A stretch of 64,000 bases of DNA from the NCBI GenBank assembly GCA_031119395.1, contig JAVHYA010000018.1:1-64000 (forward strand), read 5' to 3'. Made by a program: the position numbers and the translations under genes. The notes under the pieces were generated by a model. It made no database searches. It was not told where the DNA came from and saw only the letters and a program-made list of their open reading frames with translations. Below are positions 43,892-59,349 of the stretch, one piece after another (position 1 is the first letter of the stretch; each line of letters begins with the position of its first letter). The stretch is from Pseudomonadota bacterium (GTDB lineage: Bacteria > Pseudomonadota > Gammaproteobacteria > Burkholderiales > Burkholderiaceae_C).

Positions 43892-46800
43892 TCAGCCGCC
43901 GCTGACAGGGCGTGCCACGAGCACGGCGCAGGGCCAGTGGCGAAGCAGCGCATCGACCTCCCAGGCCTGGCCCTCGGCCCAGGTGCGGCCGGTCAGCACA
44001 TCGGTCCAGGCGGACGCACCCGGCTGCGTCGGCGACGGCACCACCTGCGTGCCGGCCCAGGCGGTCGATCGCCAGGCGCTCGGCGGCGGCCCGCCTTCCC
44101 GCGCGGACGCCTCGTCCTGCTGCGCGAAGAACCGGCCCGCCACCACGCACACCTGGCCCTGGGGCGTGGCACGGCGGTAGGCGATGGTGGCTGTCGCGGC
44201 CGGGCCCACGACCTCCAGCGCCTCGTGCGGGGCATCGCGCAGCACGGGCCAATGGTCCGCGCGCAGGCGCAGCAGCCGCGACACGGCCCACAGCTTGGCA
44301 TGCGGCAGGCGCCCGGGTGCGAGCAGCGCGTGCAGCCGTTCGGCCAGCCCCTCACCCGCCGAGGCGGCCAGCGTGTCGAGCGCGTCCAGCGCTTGCGCGC
44401 GCAGGGCGTAGTCGACCGGGCGGCGGTTGTCCGGGTCGACCAGGCTGAGGTCGATCCACTCGCTGCCCTGGTAGACGTCGGGCACGCCCGCCGAGGTGAA
44501 CTTCAGGGCCATCAGCACCAGGCTGTTCAGGCCGCCGTACCAGGCCAGGCGCCCGGCCAGCGGCCGGAAGTCCTCCAGGAATCGCGGCGAGCGGTCCGGG
44601 TCGACCAGTGCCCGCACGAAGGCCTCCTGTGCCGCCTCGTAGGCCTCGTCGGGCTGCAGCCAGCTGGTGTGGACCTTGGCCTCGCGCGCGGCCTTGCGCA
44701 GGTAGGCGACGAGGCGGTCGGCATAGTCCGCCGGCGGGCGGCCCTCGGCATCGGCCTCCCAGGTGCCCAGCAGGGTCTGGTAGAGCAGGTACTCGTCCGC
44801 GGCCGAGGGCTCGGTGCCGTGCGCGGTGCGCAACTGGCGGCGCAGCGGCGCCTGGAAGGCGCGCCAGCGGCGCAGCGCCAGGCGCCAGGTGGCCGGCATC
44901 TCCGACAGCACGTCGATGCGGGTGCGCACGTCCTCCGCGCGCTTGTTGTCGTGCGTGGACGTGGCCAGCAGCGTGTGCGGCCAGCGTTCGGCGCGGTCGC
45001 GGCTGGCCGCGTGGAAGGCCTCGAGCGTGAAGCCGAACACCGCCGGCTCGCCGCCCACCTCGTTGAGCGCCACGAGCGGGAAGTGGCGGTAGAAGGCCGT
45101 GTCCTCCACGCCCTTGGCCGCCACCGGCGCGCTGAACTGCTGGAAGCGCGCGGCGAAACGGCGCACCAGCGCACGTGCGGCCTGCGTCGTCCCCGCCTGC
45201 CCGAGCATGGCGCCGCGGATGAAGTCGAAGACCGATGCATCGGCCAGTTCGCTGCGGGCCCGCGCGGCGTCGACCGCCTCGTCGATGAAGCGCCGGTCCT
45301 GCGCGCTCGCCCCGTCGGTCACGTAGGTGCGGTACACGCTCATGCAGGCCACCACCTCGGCCAGCGCGCGCCGCAGGTTGTTGAGCGTGTGGTCGCGCGT
45401 GTGGCGGTCGGCCCGCGCGATGCGCAGCAGCATCGAGGCCAGGGCGGTCATGTCCGAGGCGAGGGCGTTGGTGGTGACAGCACGCTTGCACTGCAGCACC
45501 ACCTCCTCGTAGGGCGTCGCGATGCCGGTGAAGCTGCGCCAGGTGCGTTCGAACGCGGCCTCGGCCGTGGTGTCGATGAGCACGCCGTTGGCCACGTTGG
45601 CGAAGCGGTAGCCCGTGGTGCCGTGGATGGCCCAGGATTCGGGCACGTCCTCGTGGCCGGCGGCGATCTTCTCGGCCACCACGTACAGCGGCCGGTCGGG
45701 CCGGCCCTGGGCATCCGCCCCGCTGCGCGGGCGGCCGATACGGCGTGCGTAGCCGTCCTGCAGGCGCTCGAAGTACTCGGCCGGGTCCCGCATGCCGTCG
45801 GGGTGGTCGATGCGCAGGCCGTCGACCCAGCCGCGCGCGGCCAGGTCCAGCGCCAGGCCCTGCGTGGCCTCGAAGACCTCGGGCAGTTCCATGCGCAGGG
45901 CCGCCAGTTCGTTGACGTCGAAGAAGCGCCGGTAGTTGATCTCGTCGGAGGCCACGCGCCAGAACGCCAGGCGGTAGTGCTGCGCCTCCAGCAGCGCATG
46001 CAGTGCATCGCGTGCGCGCGGCCGGTTCCAGGCCTCGAGCGCCGCGCTCAGGGCCGGCGCGGCGGCGGGCTGGTCGTCCAGCAGCGCCACCAGGCGGGCA
46101 TGCGCCATCGCCTGCTCGCGGGCGCGCACCTCGCGCGCCGCATCGCCGCGCGGCAGGTGCGCGAAGGCATGGCCGATGCTGGCGAAGGCGGCCTGCACCT
46201 GCGCGTCGTCGACCAGCCCTTCGGCCCAGCGCAGCACCTCGGCATAGCTCGCCGGTGCGAGCGGGAAGCGGTGCTCGTGGTAGCGGATCGACAGCGCGCC
46301 GCGCGAGTCGTCCAGCGCCAGCCTCAGCTCGCCGCGGTCGAGGATGGCGCCGTAGCTGTCGCCCAGCACCGGCAGCAGCACCTTGCCCGCGAGGTCGGCA
46401 TCGAGCGGCTGCCATTCGATGTCGAAGAAGCGGGCGTAGGCCGAGTCCTCGCCGTTCTCCAGCACGTCGAGCCACCAGGGGTTGTCGGCGCCCAGCACGC
46501 CCATGTGGTTGGGCACGAGGTCGAGCAGCTGGCCCATGCCGTGGTCCTGCAGCGCCCGGGTGAAGCGCGCGAAACCCTCGAAGCCGCCGAGCTCGGGATT
46601 GACCTCGTCGTGCGCCACCACGTCGTAGCCGTGCCGGCTGCCCGGCCGCGCGCGCTGGATCGGCGAGCAGTACACGTGGCTGATGCCCAGCCGCGCGAGG
46701 TACGGGAGCACCGCGATGGCGTCGTCGAAGGTGAACTCCTCGTGGAACTGCAGGCGGTAGGTGGCGCGCGGGATGCGCGTGCGCGGGGCCGCTCCTGCCG

Positions 46801-49006
46801 CATCCGTGCGCGCGGGCCGCTCCTGCGCCACCGCGGCGGCGACGGCGCACGCGCGTGCCTGGGCCGGCCACCGGTGCGCGGACACCGAGAGGCGGCGACG
46901 CCAGTTGGGGTGGCTGTCGAGCGTGCCTGGCATGTTGGCCTGCTCGTGGTCGCCCAGCAGGTCCTCGGCCTGCACCATCATCAGCCGTGCGGGCGTCCTG
47001 GCGAGGTAGCGGTGCACGGCCGCAGTCGCATCGGCGTCCAGCTCGCCGGCACCGAGCGCGCGCGCCACCGCCTCGGCGTCCAGCAGGCCGGCCTGCTGCA
47101 GCGCGAGCATGAGCTGGGCGCGCTCGGCTGCGCGGTCCGCCAATTGCTGCAAGGCCGTTGCCTCGCGCGGGAACAGGCCCAGCCGGATGCGTTCCTGCAG
47201 GTCGGTCGAACTCCACCAGCCCTGCAGGGTGGCCAGGTCGTGGGTGCTCACCGCCGCGAGCGCCTCGCGCGGGTAGGCCTGCGGCGCCTTGAAGGCCGCG
47301 CCTTCGCGTTCGAAGTACAGCAGCCGGTACGACAGCAGCCCGAAGCGCTGCAGCAGATGCCGCGTCTCGTCCGAAACCGTGCCCAGGTCCTCGCCGATCA
47401 CCATGCAGCGGTGGCGCTGGCTTTCCAGCGCGACGATCGCCAGCATCTCCTCGGCCGGGTAGTGCACGTAGGCGCCCTCGGCCGGCGTGGCGCCGGGCGC
47501 CATGCAGAACAGGCGCGTGAGGCCCATCACGTGGTCGATGCGCAGTGCGCCCGCGCCGCGCATGCCGGCGCGCAGCGTGTCGATGAAGAGCGCATAGCCC
47601 GTCTCGCGCAGCGCCACGGGCTTGAGCGGCGGCAGGCCCCAGTCCTGGCCGAGCGGATTGAACTCGTCGGGCGGCGCGCCCACGCTGGCGCCCGTGGCCA
47701 ACACCGCGCGCGCGCCCCAGGCGTCGGAGCCGTAGCGGTCGACCGACACCGCCTGGTCCAGGTACAGGCCGATGGCCAGGCCCTCGGCGCGACAGCGGGC
47801 CGCGGCCGCCTGCAGTTGCGCATCGGCGACCCACTGCAGCCAGGCGAAGAAGTCCACGCGCCCGGCATGTTCGGACGCGAAGGCACGCACCTGCGGCGTG
47901 TCGGGCGACTGGAAGCCCTCGGGCCACACCGGCCAGCCCCAGGCGGCCGGATCGCGCGCATGGAAGTGCGTCTGCAGGGCGTCGAAGAGCGCGTGCCGCT
48001 GCAGCGCCTGCCCACGCGACGCGACGAAGGCGCGGTAGTCCTCGCGCTCGGCCTGCGCCGGATCGCCCGGCGCCGGCGTGGCCGCGGCGAAGTCGGCATG
48101 CACGAGCGCCAGCACCTCCAGCTTGGCTGCGGCCACCCCGGCATGGTCGACCAGCGCCGCCTCGCGCAGCGCCGACAGCCGCGCCTGGAACTCGGGCGAT
48201 GCCACACGCCGCTGCGCCGCCGGACTGCGCCGGTAGCCCGGCGCCGCCTCGACGTCGATGTACAGCAGGTTCAGGTGCAGGCGCGACGAGGGACTGTAGG
48301 GACTGCGCTTGCCCGGATCGTGCGGGAACAGGGCATGCAGCGGGTTCAGCCCGATCGCCTGCGCGCCCAGCCGCGCTGCCGGCGCCGCGAGCGCGGCGAG
48401 GTCGCCGAAATCGCCGATGCCCCACTGCCCCTCGGAGCGCAGGCCGTACAGCTGCACCGCGATGCCCCAGTGCCGCGGCTCGCTCGCGTCGCCCTCGTCC
48501 TGCCCCGGCACGTAACAGCGCGCCGGCGCGGCGATGACCAGCGCTTCCTCCGGACGGCCCTCGATGCGCAGGCGGTGGTAGCCCATGGGCAGGGCATTGG
48601 CGATGGTTGCCATGCGCTCCGAGACCCATCGGCCGTCCAGTTCCCGGCGCCCGCGTTCTTCCATGCCCTCGAGCACGGCGCTGCCGCGGCGGACTTCGCC
48701 CTGCTCGTCGGTGAGCGTCCAGTCGGCGTGCGACTGGTCGGCCGGCAGGCGCAGCGGCAGGCGCAGGGCTTCGCCCGCATGCACGAGCTGAACGGGCGGC
48801 AGCGCGCGCCGCCACTGCGCGGCGTCGCGCGCGGCCAGCTCGGCTTCCCAGGCCGGTGCATCGTCCGGCGCATGGCTGCCGAAGCCGAATTCGGCCAGCA
48901 GCGCGGCGAGCTGCGCCGGCGCGACCTCGACCCGCCGCCCCCAGACGTCGTGGTAGTACGTGGCGATGCCGGCCCGCAGGCAGGCCCGGTGCAGGGCTTC
49001 AAGCAT
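43892..49006 (-). CDS. Bifunctional 4-alpha-glucanotransferase / malto-oligosyltrehalose synthase (MalQ-TreY fusion)
   Basis: Encodes 1,704 residues in one frame. Residues about 1-725 are a GH77 MalQ: YHDVWGRRVEVAP, WGIAVQLYGLRSEGQWGIGD, nucleophile Asp in GALRIDHVMGL, acid/base Glu in VIGEDLGTV, and STHDLATLQGWW. Residues about 740-1704 are a GH13_26 TreY: RATYRLQFHEEFTFDDAIAV, VDGLRIDHPDGM, VVAEKIAAGHE, STHDNKRAEDVRTRI. An Ala/Arg-rich linker joins them (about 715-740). MalQ rearranges maltodextrins, and TreY converts the reducing end of the glucan chain to a trehalose unit that TreZ releases. Fusion may pass lengthened chains straight to TreY. ATG 49006 overlaps the treZ stop by 8 nt. Both active sites look intact and no internal stop is seen. 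Confidence 0.93.
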   Translation of the reverse strand: MLEALHRACLRAGIATYYHDVWGRRVEVAPAQLAALLAEFGFGSHAPDDAPAWEAELAARDAAQWRRALPPVQLVHAGEALRLPLRLPADQSHADWTLTDEQGEVRRGSAVLEGMEERGRRELDGRWVSERMATIANALPMGYHRLRIEGRPEEALVIAAPARCYVPGQDEGDASEPRHWGIAVQLYGLRSEGQWGIGDFGDLAALAAPAARLGAQAIGLNPLHALFPHDPGKRSPYSPSSRLHLNLLYIDVEAAPGYRRSPAAQRRVASPEFQARLSALREAALVDHAGVAAAKLEVLALVHADFAAATPAPGDPAQAEREDYRAFVASRGQALQRHALFDALQTHFHARDPAAWGWPVWPEGFQSPDTPQVRAFASEHAGRVDFFAWLQWVADAQLQAAAARCRAEGLAIGLYLDQAVSVDRYGSDAWGARAVLATGASVGAPPDEFNPLGQDWGLPPLKPVALRETGYALFIDTLRAGMRGAGALRIDHVMGLTRLFCMAPGATPAEGAYVHYPAEEMLAIVALESQRHRCMVIGEDLGTVSDETRHLLQRFGLLSYRLLYFEREGAAFKAPQAYPREALAAVSTHDLATLQGWWSSTDLQERIRLGLFPREATALQQLADRAAERAQLMLALQQAGLLDAEAVARALGAGELDADATAAVHRYLARTPARLMMVQAEDLLGDHEQANMPGTLDSHPNWRRRLSVSAHRWPAQARACAVAAAVAQERPARTDAAGAAPRTRIPRATYRLQFHEEFTFDDAIAVLPYLARLGISHVYCSPIQRARPGSRHGYDVVAHDEVNPELGGFEGFARFTRALQDHGMGQLLDLVPNHMGVLGADNPWWLDVLENGEDSAYARFFDIEWQPLDADLAGKVLLPVLGDSYGAILDRGELRLALDDSRGALSIRYHEHRFPLAPASYAEVLRWAEGLVDDAQVQAAFASIGHAFAHLPRGDAAREVRAREQAMAHARLVALLDDQPAAAPALSAALEAWNRPRARDALHALLEAQHYRLAFWRVASDEINYRRFFDVNELAALRMELPEVFEATQGLALDLAARGWVDGLRIDHPDGMRDPAEYFERLQDGYARRIGRPRSGADAQGRPDRPLYVVAEKIAAGHEDVPESWAIHGTTGYRFANVANGVLIDTTAEAAFERTWRSFTGIATPYEEVVLQCKRAVTTNALASDMTALASMLLRIARADRHTRDHTLNNLRRALAEVVACMSVYRTYVTDGASAQDRRFIDEAVDAARARSELADASVFDFIRGAMLGQAGTTQAARALVRRFAARFQQFSAPVAAKGVEDTAFYRHFPLVALNEVGGEPAVFGFTLEAFHAASRDRAERWPHTLLATSTHDNKRAEDVRTRIDVLSEMPATWRLALRRWRAFQAPLRRQLRTAHGTEPSAADEYLLYQTLLGTWEADAEGRPPADYADRLVAYLRKAAREAKVHTSWLQPDEAYEAAQEAFVRALVDPDRSPRFLEDFRPLAGRLAWYGGLNSLVLMALKFTSAGVPDVYQGSEWIDLSLVDPDNRRPVDYALRAQALDALDTLAASAGEGLAERLHALLAPGRLPHAKLWAVSRLLRLRADHWPVLRDAPHEALEVVGPAATATIAYRRATPQGQVCVVAGRFFAQQDEASAREGGPPPSAWRSTAWAGTQVVPSPTQPGASAWTDVLTGRTWAEGQAWEVDALLRHWPCAVLVARPVSGG

Positions 49007-50867
49007 GCGCAGCGTCCTCGAGGGCCACGCGCAGTCCGCCCGGGGCCAGGCGCAGGCCACCGGCGTGCGCGTCGCACGCCCGCTCGTAGATGACGCGGCC
49101 GGGCGGCGCGGCCACCTGCGCGGGCTCGGTGCCCAGGTTCAGCACCATCTGCAGATGCGCCGGGGTGCGGCCCCCGTCGAGCACCCACTGCAGGTACAGC
49201 ACCAGCCCGTCGGTGTGCCACAGGCCGCTGCCCGGCCGCGACGGCAGCCGCGGCGCGATCTCGCGCGCACGCACGGCGAGCACGGCACGGGTGTCTTCCA
49301 GGGCCCGGGCGTGCATGCCGCTATTCGCCTCGTCGGCATTCAAGCGCGAGGCCTCGAAGGTGGCCTTTGCATTCGGGTCGGGGATCTGCGCCAGCGCGGC
49401 CTCGCCGTCGAAGGCGGCGAAGCGGCCGAACTCCTCCCGCCGGCCGCGCGACACGGCTTCGGCCAGCTCCGGACCGAAATCGCAGAAGTACAGGAAGGGC
49501 GAGCTGGCCGCGAATTCCTCGCCCATGAAGAGCATCGGGGCATGCGGCGACAGCAGCACCGCAGTGCGCGCACCCTGCACGCGTGCCGGGTCGGCCAGGG
49601 CATCGATGCGGTCGCCGAAGGCCCGGTTGCCGACCTGGTCGTGGGTCTGCATGAAGGAGACGAAGGCGCCGTGCGGCAGGCCCGAGGGGTCCTCGCCACG
49701 GCGCTCGCCACCGCGGAAGGGCGAGGCCTGGCCGGTGTAGAGAAAGCCCTGGGCCAGCGCCCGGCCGAACTGTTCCGCGGGCGCCTCGGCGAAGTCGAGG
49801 TAGTAGCCGTCGGTCTCGCCGGTGAGCAGCACATGCGCGGCGTGGTGCAGGTCGTCGTTCCACTGCGCGGTCGCGACCTCGACGATGCCTCGCGGATCGC
49901 GGCCCAGGAAGCGGGCCTGGTTGAGGTCGTTCTCCAGCACGATGTGCACCGCGCGGTCGCGGCCCGGGCCGTCACGCAGCGCCTGGCAGATCGACGCGAC
50001 GATGTGCTCGCTGGAGTCGTCGCGGATGGCGTGCACCGCGTCCAGGCGCAGGCCGTCGAAGTGGAACTCCTCGATCCAGTACAGCGCGTTCTGGATGAAG
50101 AAGGCGCGCACCGCCTCGCGGCCGTCGCCGTCGAAGTTGATGGCTGCGCCCCAGGGAGTCTTGTGGGCCGGGTTGAAGAAGGCGGGGCAGTAGGTGTGCA
50201 GGTAGTTGCCTTCGGGCCCGAAGTGGTTGTAGACCACGTCCAGCAGCACCATGAGGCCGAGCGCGTGGGCTTCGTCGACGAAGGCACGCAGTTCGTCCGG
50301 CCGGCCGTAGACGCTGTCGGGCGCGAAGAGCAGCACGCCGTCGTAGCCCCAGTTGCGCTGCCCGGGGAAGTCCGCGACGGGCATGAGCTCGACGGCGGTG
50401 ATGCCCAGCGCGGCGAGTTCGGGCAGGCGGCGGCGTGCCGCATCGAAGGTGCCCTCGGGCGTGAAGGTGCCCACATGCAACTCGTAGATGACGGCCTCCG
50501 ACCAGGGCCGGCCGCGCCAGGCCGCGTCCTTCCACGCGTAGGCCGCCGGGTCGACGATCTCGCTCGGGCCGTGCACGTCCTGCGGGTTGGCGCGCGAGGC
50601 CGGGTCGGGCACGCGCAGGCCGTCCGGCAGCGCGAAGCGGTACAGCTCGCCCGGCAGGGCGTCGGGCACGTCGAGCTCGTACCAGCCGCCGCTGCGCGGT
50701 TCCATCGGCTGCACGTCCCAGCGCGCCTCGTCGTCACCGCCGGGCAGGCGACGCTCGAGGCGAACGCCGTCGAGCACGTCGATGCCCGGCGCCCAGAGCG
50801 AGAAGCGCACGCCGCCGTCATCGAGCACGGTCGGACCGAATCGCATGGCCGAGCCATGGGTCTTCAT
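48999..50867 (-). CDS. treZ: Malto-oligosyltrehalose trehalohydrolase
   Basis: Encodes 622 residues of GH13_10. The N-terminal CBM48-like module (GVRFSLWAPGIDVLDGVRLE) is followed by SEAVIYELHVGTFTPEGTFD, the nucleophile Asp in FDGLRLDAVHAIRD (about 274), the acid/base Glu in HIVLENDLNQ (about 310) and the third Asp in QTHDQVGNRAFGDR (about 410). TreZ cleaves trehalose from the end made by TreY, and treY is fused to malQ in the overlapping next gene. ATG 50867 has TAAGG upstream. The preceding membrane-protein gene ends 34 nt away. Confidence 0.95.
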   Translation of the reverse strand: MKTHGSAMRFGPTVLDDGGVRFSLWAPGIDVLDGVRLERRLPGGDDEARWDVQPMEPRSGGWYELDVPDALPGELYRFALPDGLRVPDPASRANPQDVHGPSEIVDPAAYAWKDAAWRGRPWSEAVIYELHVGTFTPEGTFDAARRRLPELAALGITAVELMPVADFPGQRNWGYDGVLLFAPDSVYGRPDELRAFVDEAHALGLMVLLDVVYNHFGPEGNYLHTYCPAFFNPAHKTPWGAAINFDGDGREAVRAFFIQNALYWIEEFHFDGLRLDAVHAIRDDSSEHIVASICQALRDGPGRDRAVHIVLENDLNQARFLGRDPRGIVEVATAQWNDDLHHAAHVLLTGETDGYYLDFAEAPAEQFGRALAQGFLYTGQASPFRGGERRGEDPSGLPHGAFVSFMQTHDQVGNRAFGDRIDALADPARVQGARTAVLLSPHAPMLFMGEEFAASSPFLYFCDFGPELAEAVSRGRREEFGRFAAFDGEAALAQIPDPNAKATFEASRLNADEANSGMHARALEDTRAVLAVRAREIAPRLPSRPGSGLWHTDGLVLYLQWVLDGGRTPAHLQMVLNLGTEPAQVAAPPGRVIYERACDAHAGGLRLAPGGLRVALEDAAHA

Positions 50868-50901
50868 GGAGAACCTTAGGAAAAAAGAGGGAGACAGGAG
50901 A

Positions 50902-51770
50902 TCAGATGGGCGGCGGTGGATCGCCCGGCCGCCGGGGGATGAGCGGCTCGCCGCCGGTGCGTCGCGGCGCGGGCGGGCGCAGCGCGTCGTCCGCAGGCAC
51001 CGCGGCCTCCACGGGCGCCGCGGCCGCTTCCTCGGCCAGGCTCTCGCCCGCGCGGGCGACGCGCTCGCCCGGCACGGGCGCGGGCGGCGGCACACCGTCG
51101 CCCGGCAGGCCGTCGCGCGGGAGCCATTCGTCGATGCGGCGCGCCGCCCACTCCTTGCCCGCCAGGCCGAAAGCCAGTGCGACGGCGAACACGAAGCCCG
51201 CGAGGATCACGATGAAGCTCTCGCGCACGATGTCGCCGCCCACCTTGACCTGGTCCAGCGCGATCAGGATCACGAAGACCAGCACCGCGTACTGCGCCAC
51301 CTTCGAGAAGAAGAAGGCGTCACGCACGCCGACGTTGCGGCAGTAGGTCAGCACGGCGTCACCGACGAAGCGCGCGAAGTACGAGCCGAAGGCCAGCACC
51401 AGCAGCGCGACGAAGATGTTGGGCACGAACCAGACCACCTTGCTCAGCAGGTCGGTCACGTAGGTCAGGCCCAGCCCGTTGAAGGCGACGATGAGCGCCG
51501 CCAGGATGACGACCCAGTAGGCCAGCACCCCCACCACGCCGGTGGTGTCGATCTTCATGCCGCCCTGGCGCAGGAAGCCGTCCAGCCCGGCGCGCTCGGT
51601 CAGCACCGGGAAGTTGATGGCGCGCAGCGCCCGCGTCACGGCGAATCGCACCACCTTGGCGATGAGCCAGCCGGCCACCACGATGAGCGCCGCGAACAGC
51701 AGCCGCGGAATGAAGGCGCCGATCTGGAACAGCATCGCGCGCACCGGTTCCAGGTGAAAGCCGAAATCGT

Positions 51771-51774
<4 letters not shown>
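50902..51774 (-). CDS. Mechanosensitive-channel-like membrane protein (TM-helix repeat type)
   Basis: Encodes 290 residues. Five hydrophobic helices lie at about 20-39, 81-99, 116-133, 160-174 and 186-206. The repeated pattern around [20 protein letters not shown] and [20 protein letters not shown] matches the conserved TM-helix repeat of small-conductance mechanosensitive channel relatives (CmpX-like). No MscS beta-domain follows; instead there is a Pro/Ala/Glu-rich cytoplasmic tail of about 80 residues. The start overlaps the treS-mak stop as ATGA and treZ follows after 34 nt, so it is made with the trehalose enzymes. A role in membrane tension or solute release under osmotic change is plausible. 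Channel activity is not shown by sequence. Confidence 0.8.
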
Positions 51775-55124
<3,350 letters not shown>

Positions 55125-55152
55125 GCGGCCTCCATTCCTTCGTTCTTGTCGT

Positions 55153-57195
<2,043 letters not shown>

Positions 57196-57275
57196 GTCGT
57201 CAGGTCTCGTGGCGGGCCGGCTCGGTGCATGGCTGCCCCGGAGCATGAACGATGCCCGGAGCGGTGCCAAGCACC

Positions 57276-59159
57276 TCAGGCCGGTCCTTTCAGGTACAGC
57301 GTGGACAGGGGCGGCAGCGACAGCACCACCGACTGCGGACGGCCGTGGGAGGGCACCGGCGCCGAATCGACGGCCCCCAGGTTGCCCCAGCCGGAGCCGT
57401 CGAACTCGCGCGCGTCGCTGTTGAGGAGCTCGGTCCAGCGGCCGGCGTGCGGCACGCCGAGGCGGTAGTTCTCGCGCGGCACGGGCGTGAAGTTGCTGAC
57501 CACCAGCACCGGCGCCGCGCCATCGCGGCCCTTGCGCAGGAAGGCATAGACGCTGTGCTGGGCGTCGTCGGCCTCGATCCATTCGAAGCCCTCGCCCGAG
57601 AAATCGAGTTCGTGCAGGGCCGGCTCGCCGCGCAGGGCATCGTTGAGCTGGCGCACCAGCCGCTGAGTGCCGCCGTGGCCGGGCAGGCCGGTGACCCACC
57701 ACTCGAGTTCGCCGTCGTGCGTCCATTCGCGGCGCTGGCCGAACTCACCGCCCATGAAGAGCAGCTTCTTGCCCGGATGCGCCCACATGTAGCCCAGCAT
57801 GGCGCGCAGGTTGGCGAACTGCTGCCAGTCGTCGCCCGGCATCTTGTTGACCAGCGAGCCCTTGCCGTGCACCACCTCGTCGTGCGAGAGCGGCAGCACG
57901 AAGTTCTCGTTGAAGGCGTAGACCAGCGAGAAGGTCATCCGGTGGTGGTGCCATCGGCGATGCACCGGCTCCTCCTTGAGGTAGGCCAGCGTGTCGTGCA
58001 TCCAGCCCATGTTCCACTTCATGCCGAAGCCCAGGCCACCCATCTCGGTGGGGCGCGAGACCATCGGCCAGGCCGTCGATTCCTCGGCCACGGTGAAGGT
58101 GTCGGGATGGTCGCGGTAGACGGCGCGGTTGAGGTCGCGCAGGAAATGCACCGCCTCCAGGTTCTCGCGTCCGCCGTGCACGTTGGGGATCCACTGACCC
58201 GGCCCGCGCGCATAGTCGAGGTAGAGCATCGAGGCCACGGCGTCCACGCGCAGGCCGTCGATGTGGAAATGCTCCAGCCAGTACATGGCCGACGAGAGCA
58301 GGAAGCTGCGCACCTCGTGCCGGCCGTAGTTGAAGATGGCCGAGTTCCACTCGGGGTGGAAGCCCTGGCGCGGGTCGGCATGCTCGTACAGGTGCGTGCC
58401 GTCGAACTGCGCCAGCCCGTGCGCGTCGGTGGGGAAGTGCGAGGGCACCCAGTCGAGGATGACGCCGATGTCCTGCCGGTGCAGGTGGTCCACGAAGGCC
58501 ATGAAGTCCTCCGGCGTGCCGTAGCGCGCCGTGGGCGCGAAGTAGCCGGTGGTCTGGTAGCCCCAGGAGCCATAGAACGGGTGCTCGGTGACGGGCATCA
58601 GCTCCACGTGCGTGAAGCCCATGTCCTTCACGTAGGCGGCGAGCCGCACGGCCAGCTCGCGCCAGCCCAGGAACTCGCCGTCCTGCCGCTGCCAGGAGCC
58701 CGGGTGCACCTCGTAGATGGCGACCGGCGCATCCAGCGCATTGCGCGCGGCGCGGCCCACCATCCATTCCGCATCGGTCCAGGCGTGGGCGCCGCCCCAG
58801 ATGCGCGATGCCGTCGCCGGCGGCAGCTCGGTCTGGAAGGCGAAGGGGTCGGCCTTCTCGAGCGTCTGCCCCTCGGGGCCGACGATGCGGTACTTGTAGG
58901 TCTGTCCGGGCTGCGCCTGGGCCACGGTGCCTTCCCAGATGCCGCTGCCGTCGTCACGCACCTGCAGCGCATCGGCGTCGCTCCAGTAGTTCCAGTCGCC
59001 GATCACGTGCACCTGGCGCGCATTCGGTGCCCAGACGGCGAAGTGCACGCCACCGCGCGGCTGCAGGTGGGCGCCCAGGCGTTCGTGCAGGCGCGTGTGC
59101 GTCCCCTCGCGAAAGAGGTGCAGGTCGGCGGGCGAAAGGGGGGCGTGGGTGATCGGCAT
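57276..59159 (-). CDS. glgB: 1,4-alpha-glucan branching enzyme, short form (copy 2)
   Basis: Encodes 627 residues, about 100 fewer than copy 1: the N1 module is missing and the protein begins directly with [20 protein letters not shown] and the CBM48 module [20 protein letters not shown]. The GH13_9 triad is intact: Asp in [11 protein letters not shown] (about 304), Glu in TVAEEST (about 357), Asp in [12 protein letters not shown] (about 426). It would branch the glucan made by GlgE. ATG 59159 is taken because a longer frame (to 59207) adds only non-conserved residues. The 190-nt gap to glgX2 holds a repeat hairpin. Confidence 0.95.
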   Translation of the reverse strand: MPITHAPLSPADLHLFREGTHTRLHERLGAHLQPRGGVHFAVWAPNARQVHVIGDWNYWSDADALQVRDDGSGIWEGTVAQAQPGQTYKYRIVGPEGQTLEKADPFAFQTELPPATASRIWGGAHAWTDAEWMVGRAARNALDAPVAIYEVHPGSWQRQDGEFLGWRELAVRLAAYVKDMGFTHVELMPVTEHPFYGSWGYQTTGYFAPTARYGTPEDFMAFVDHLHRQDIGVILDWVPSHFPTDAHGLAQFDGTHLYEHADPRQGFHPEWNSAIFNYGRHEVRSFLLSSAMYWLEHFHIDGLRVDAVASMLYLDYARGPGQWIPNVHGGRENLEAVHFLRDLNRAVYRDHPDTFTVAEESTAWPMVSRPTEMGGLGFGMKWNMGWMHDTLAYLKEEPVHRRWHHHRMTFSLVYAFNENFVLPLSHDEVVHGKGSLVNKMPGDDWQQFANLRAMLGYMWAHPGKKLLFMGGEFGQRREWTHDGELEWWVTGLPGHGGTQRLVRQLNDALRGEPALHELDFSGEGFEWIEADDAQHSVYAFLRKGRDGAAPVLVVSNFTPVPRENYRLGVPHAGRWTELLNSDAREFDGSGWGNLGAVDSAPVPSHGRPQSVVLSLPPLSTLYLKGPA

Positions 59160-59286
59160 GGAGGAGCGGGAACGGAACCCGGTTATAGGCCGCCGCCGCG
59201 CGGCCACGCGGCGGGGTTCGCCTGAGGGTCCTGTCGGACGATGCCCCTCATCGGCAGATCGTCACGTTCGTGACGAGTTTGGCGCC

Positions 59287-59330
59287 AACGCCCGCCGGGC
59301 GGGCGCTGCGGGCCGATTGCAGAATCGCAT
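59287..59330 (-). repeat. Hairpin repeat between glgX2 and glgB2
   Basis: CGCCCGCCGGGCGGGCG (59289-59305) is an 8-bp perfect stem with a single-base loop; an AATCG...CGATT pair follows where other copies have GCTAT...ATAGC. This is another operon-internal member of the repeat family. Confidence 0.6.
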
Positions 59331-59349
59331 TCGGCACCGGTGCGCGGGC

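Noticed and set aside
43658-49093. An 1,811-codon open frame on the plus strand opposite malQ-treY.
   Set aside because: It is a mirror of the G/C-biased codons of the real gene. The product is low-complexity, rich in Arg, Ala, Gly and His, with no recognisable domain, while the minus-strand frame has two complete enzymes.
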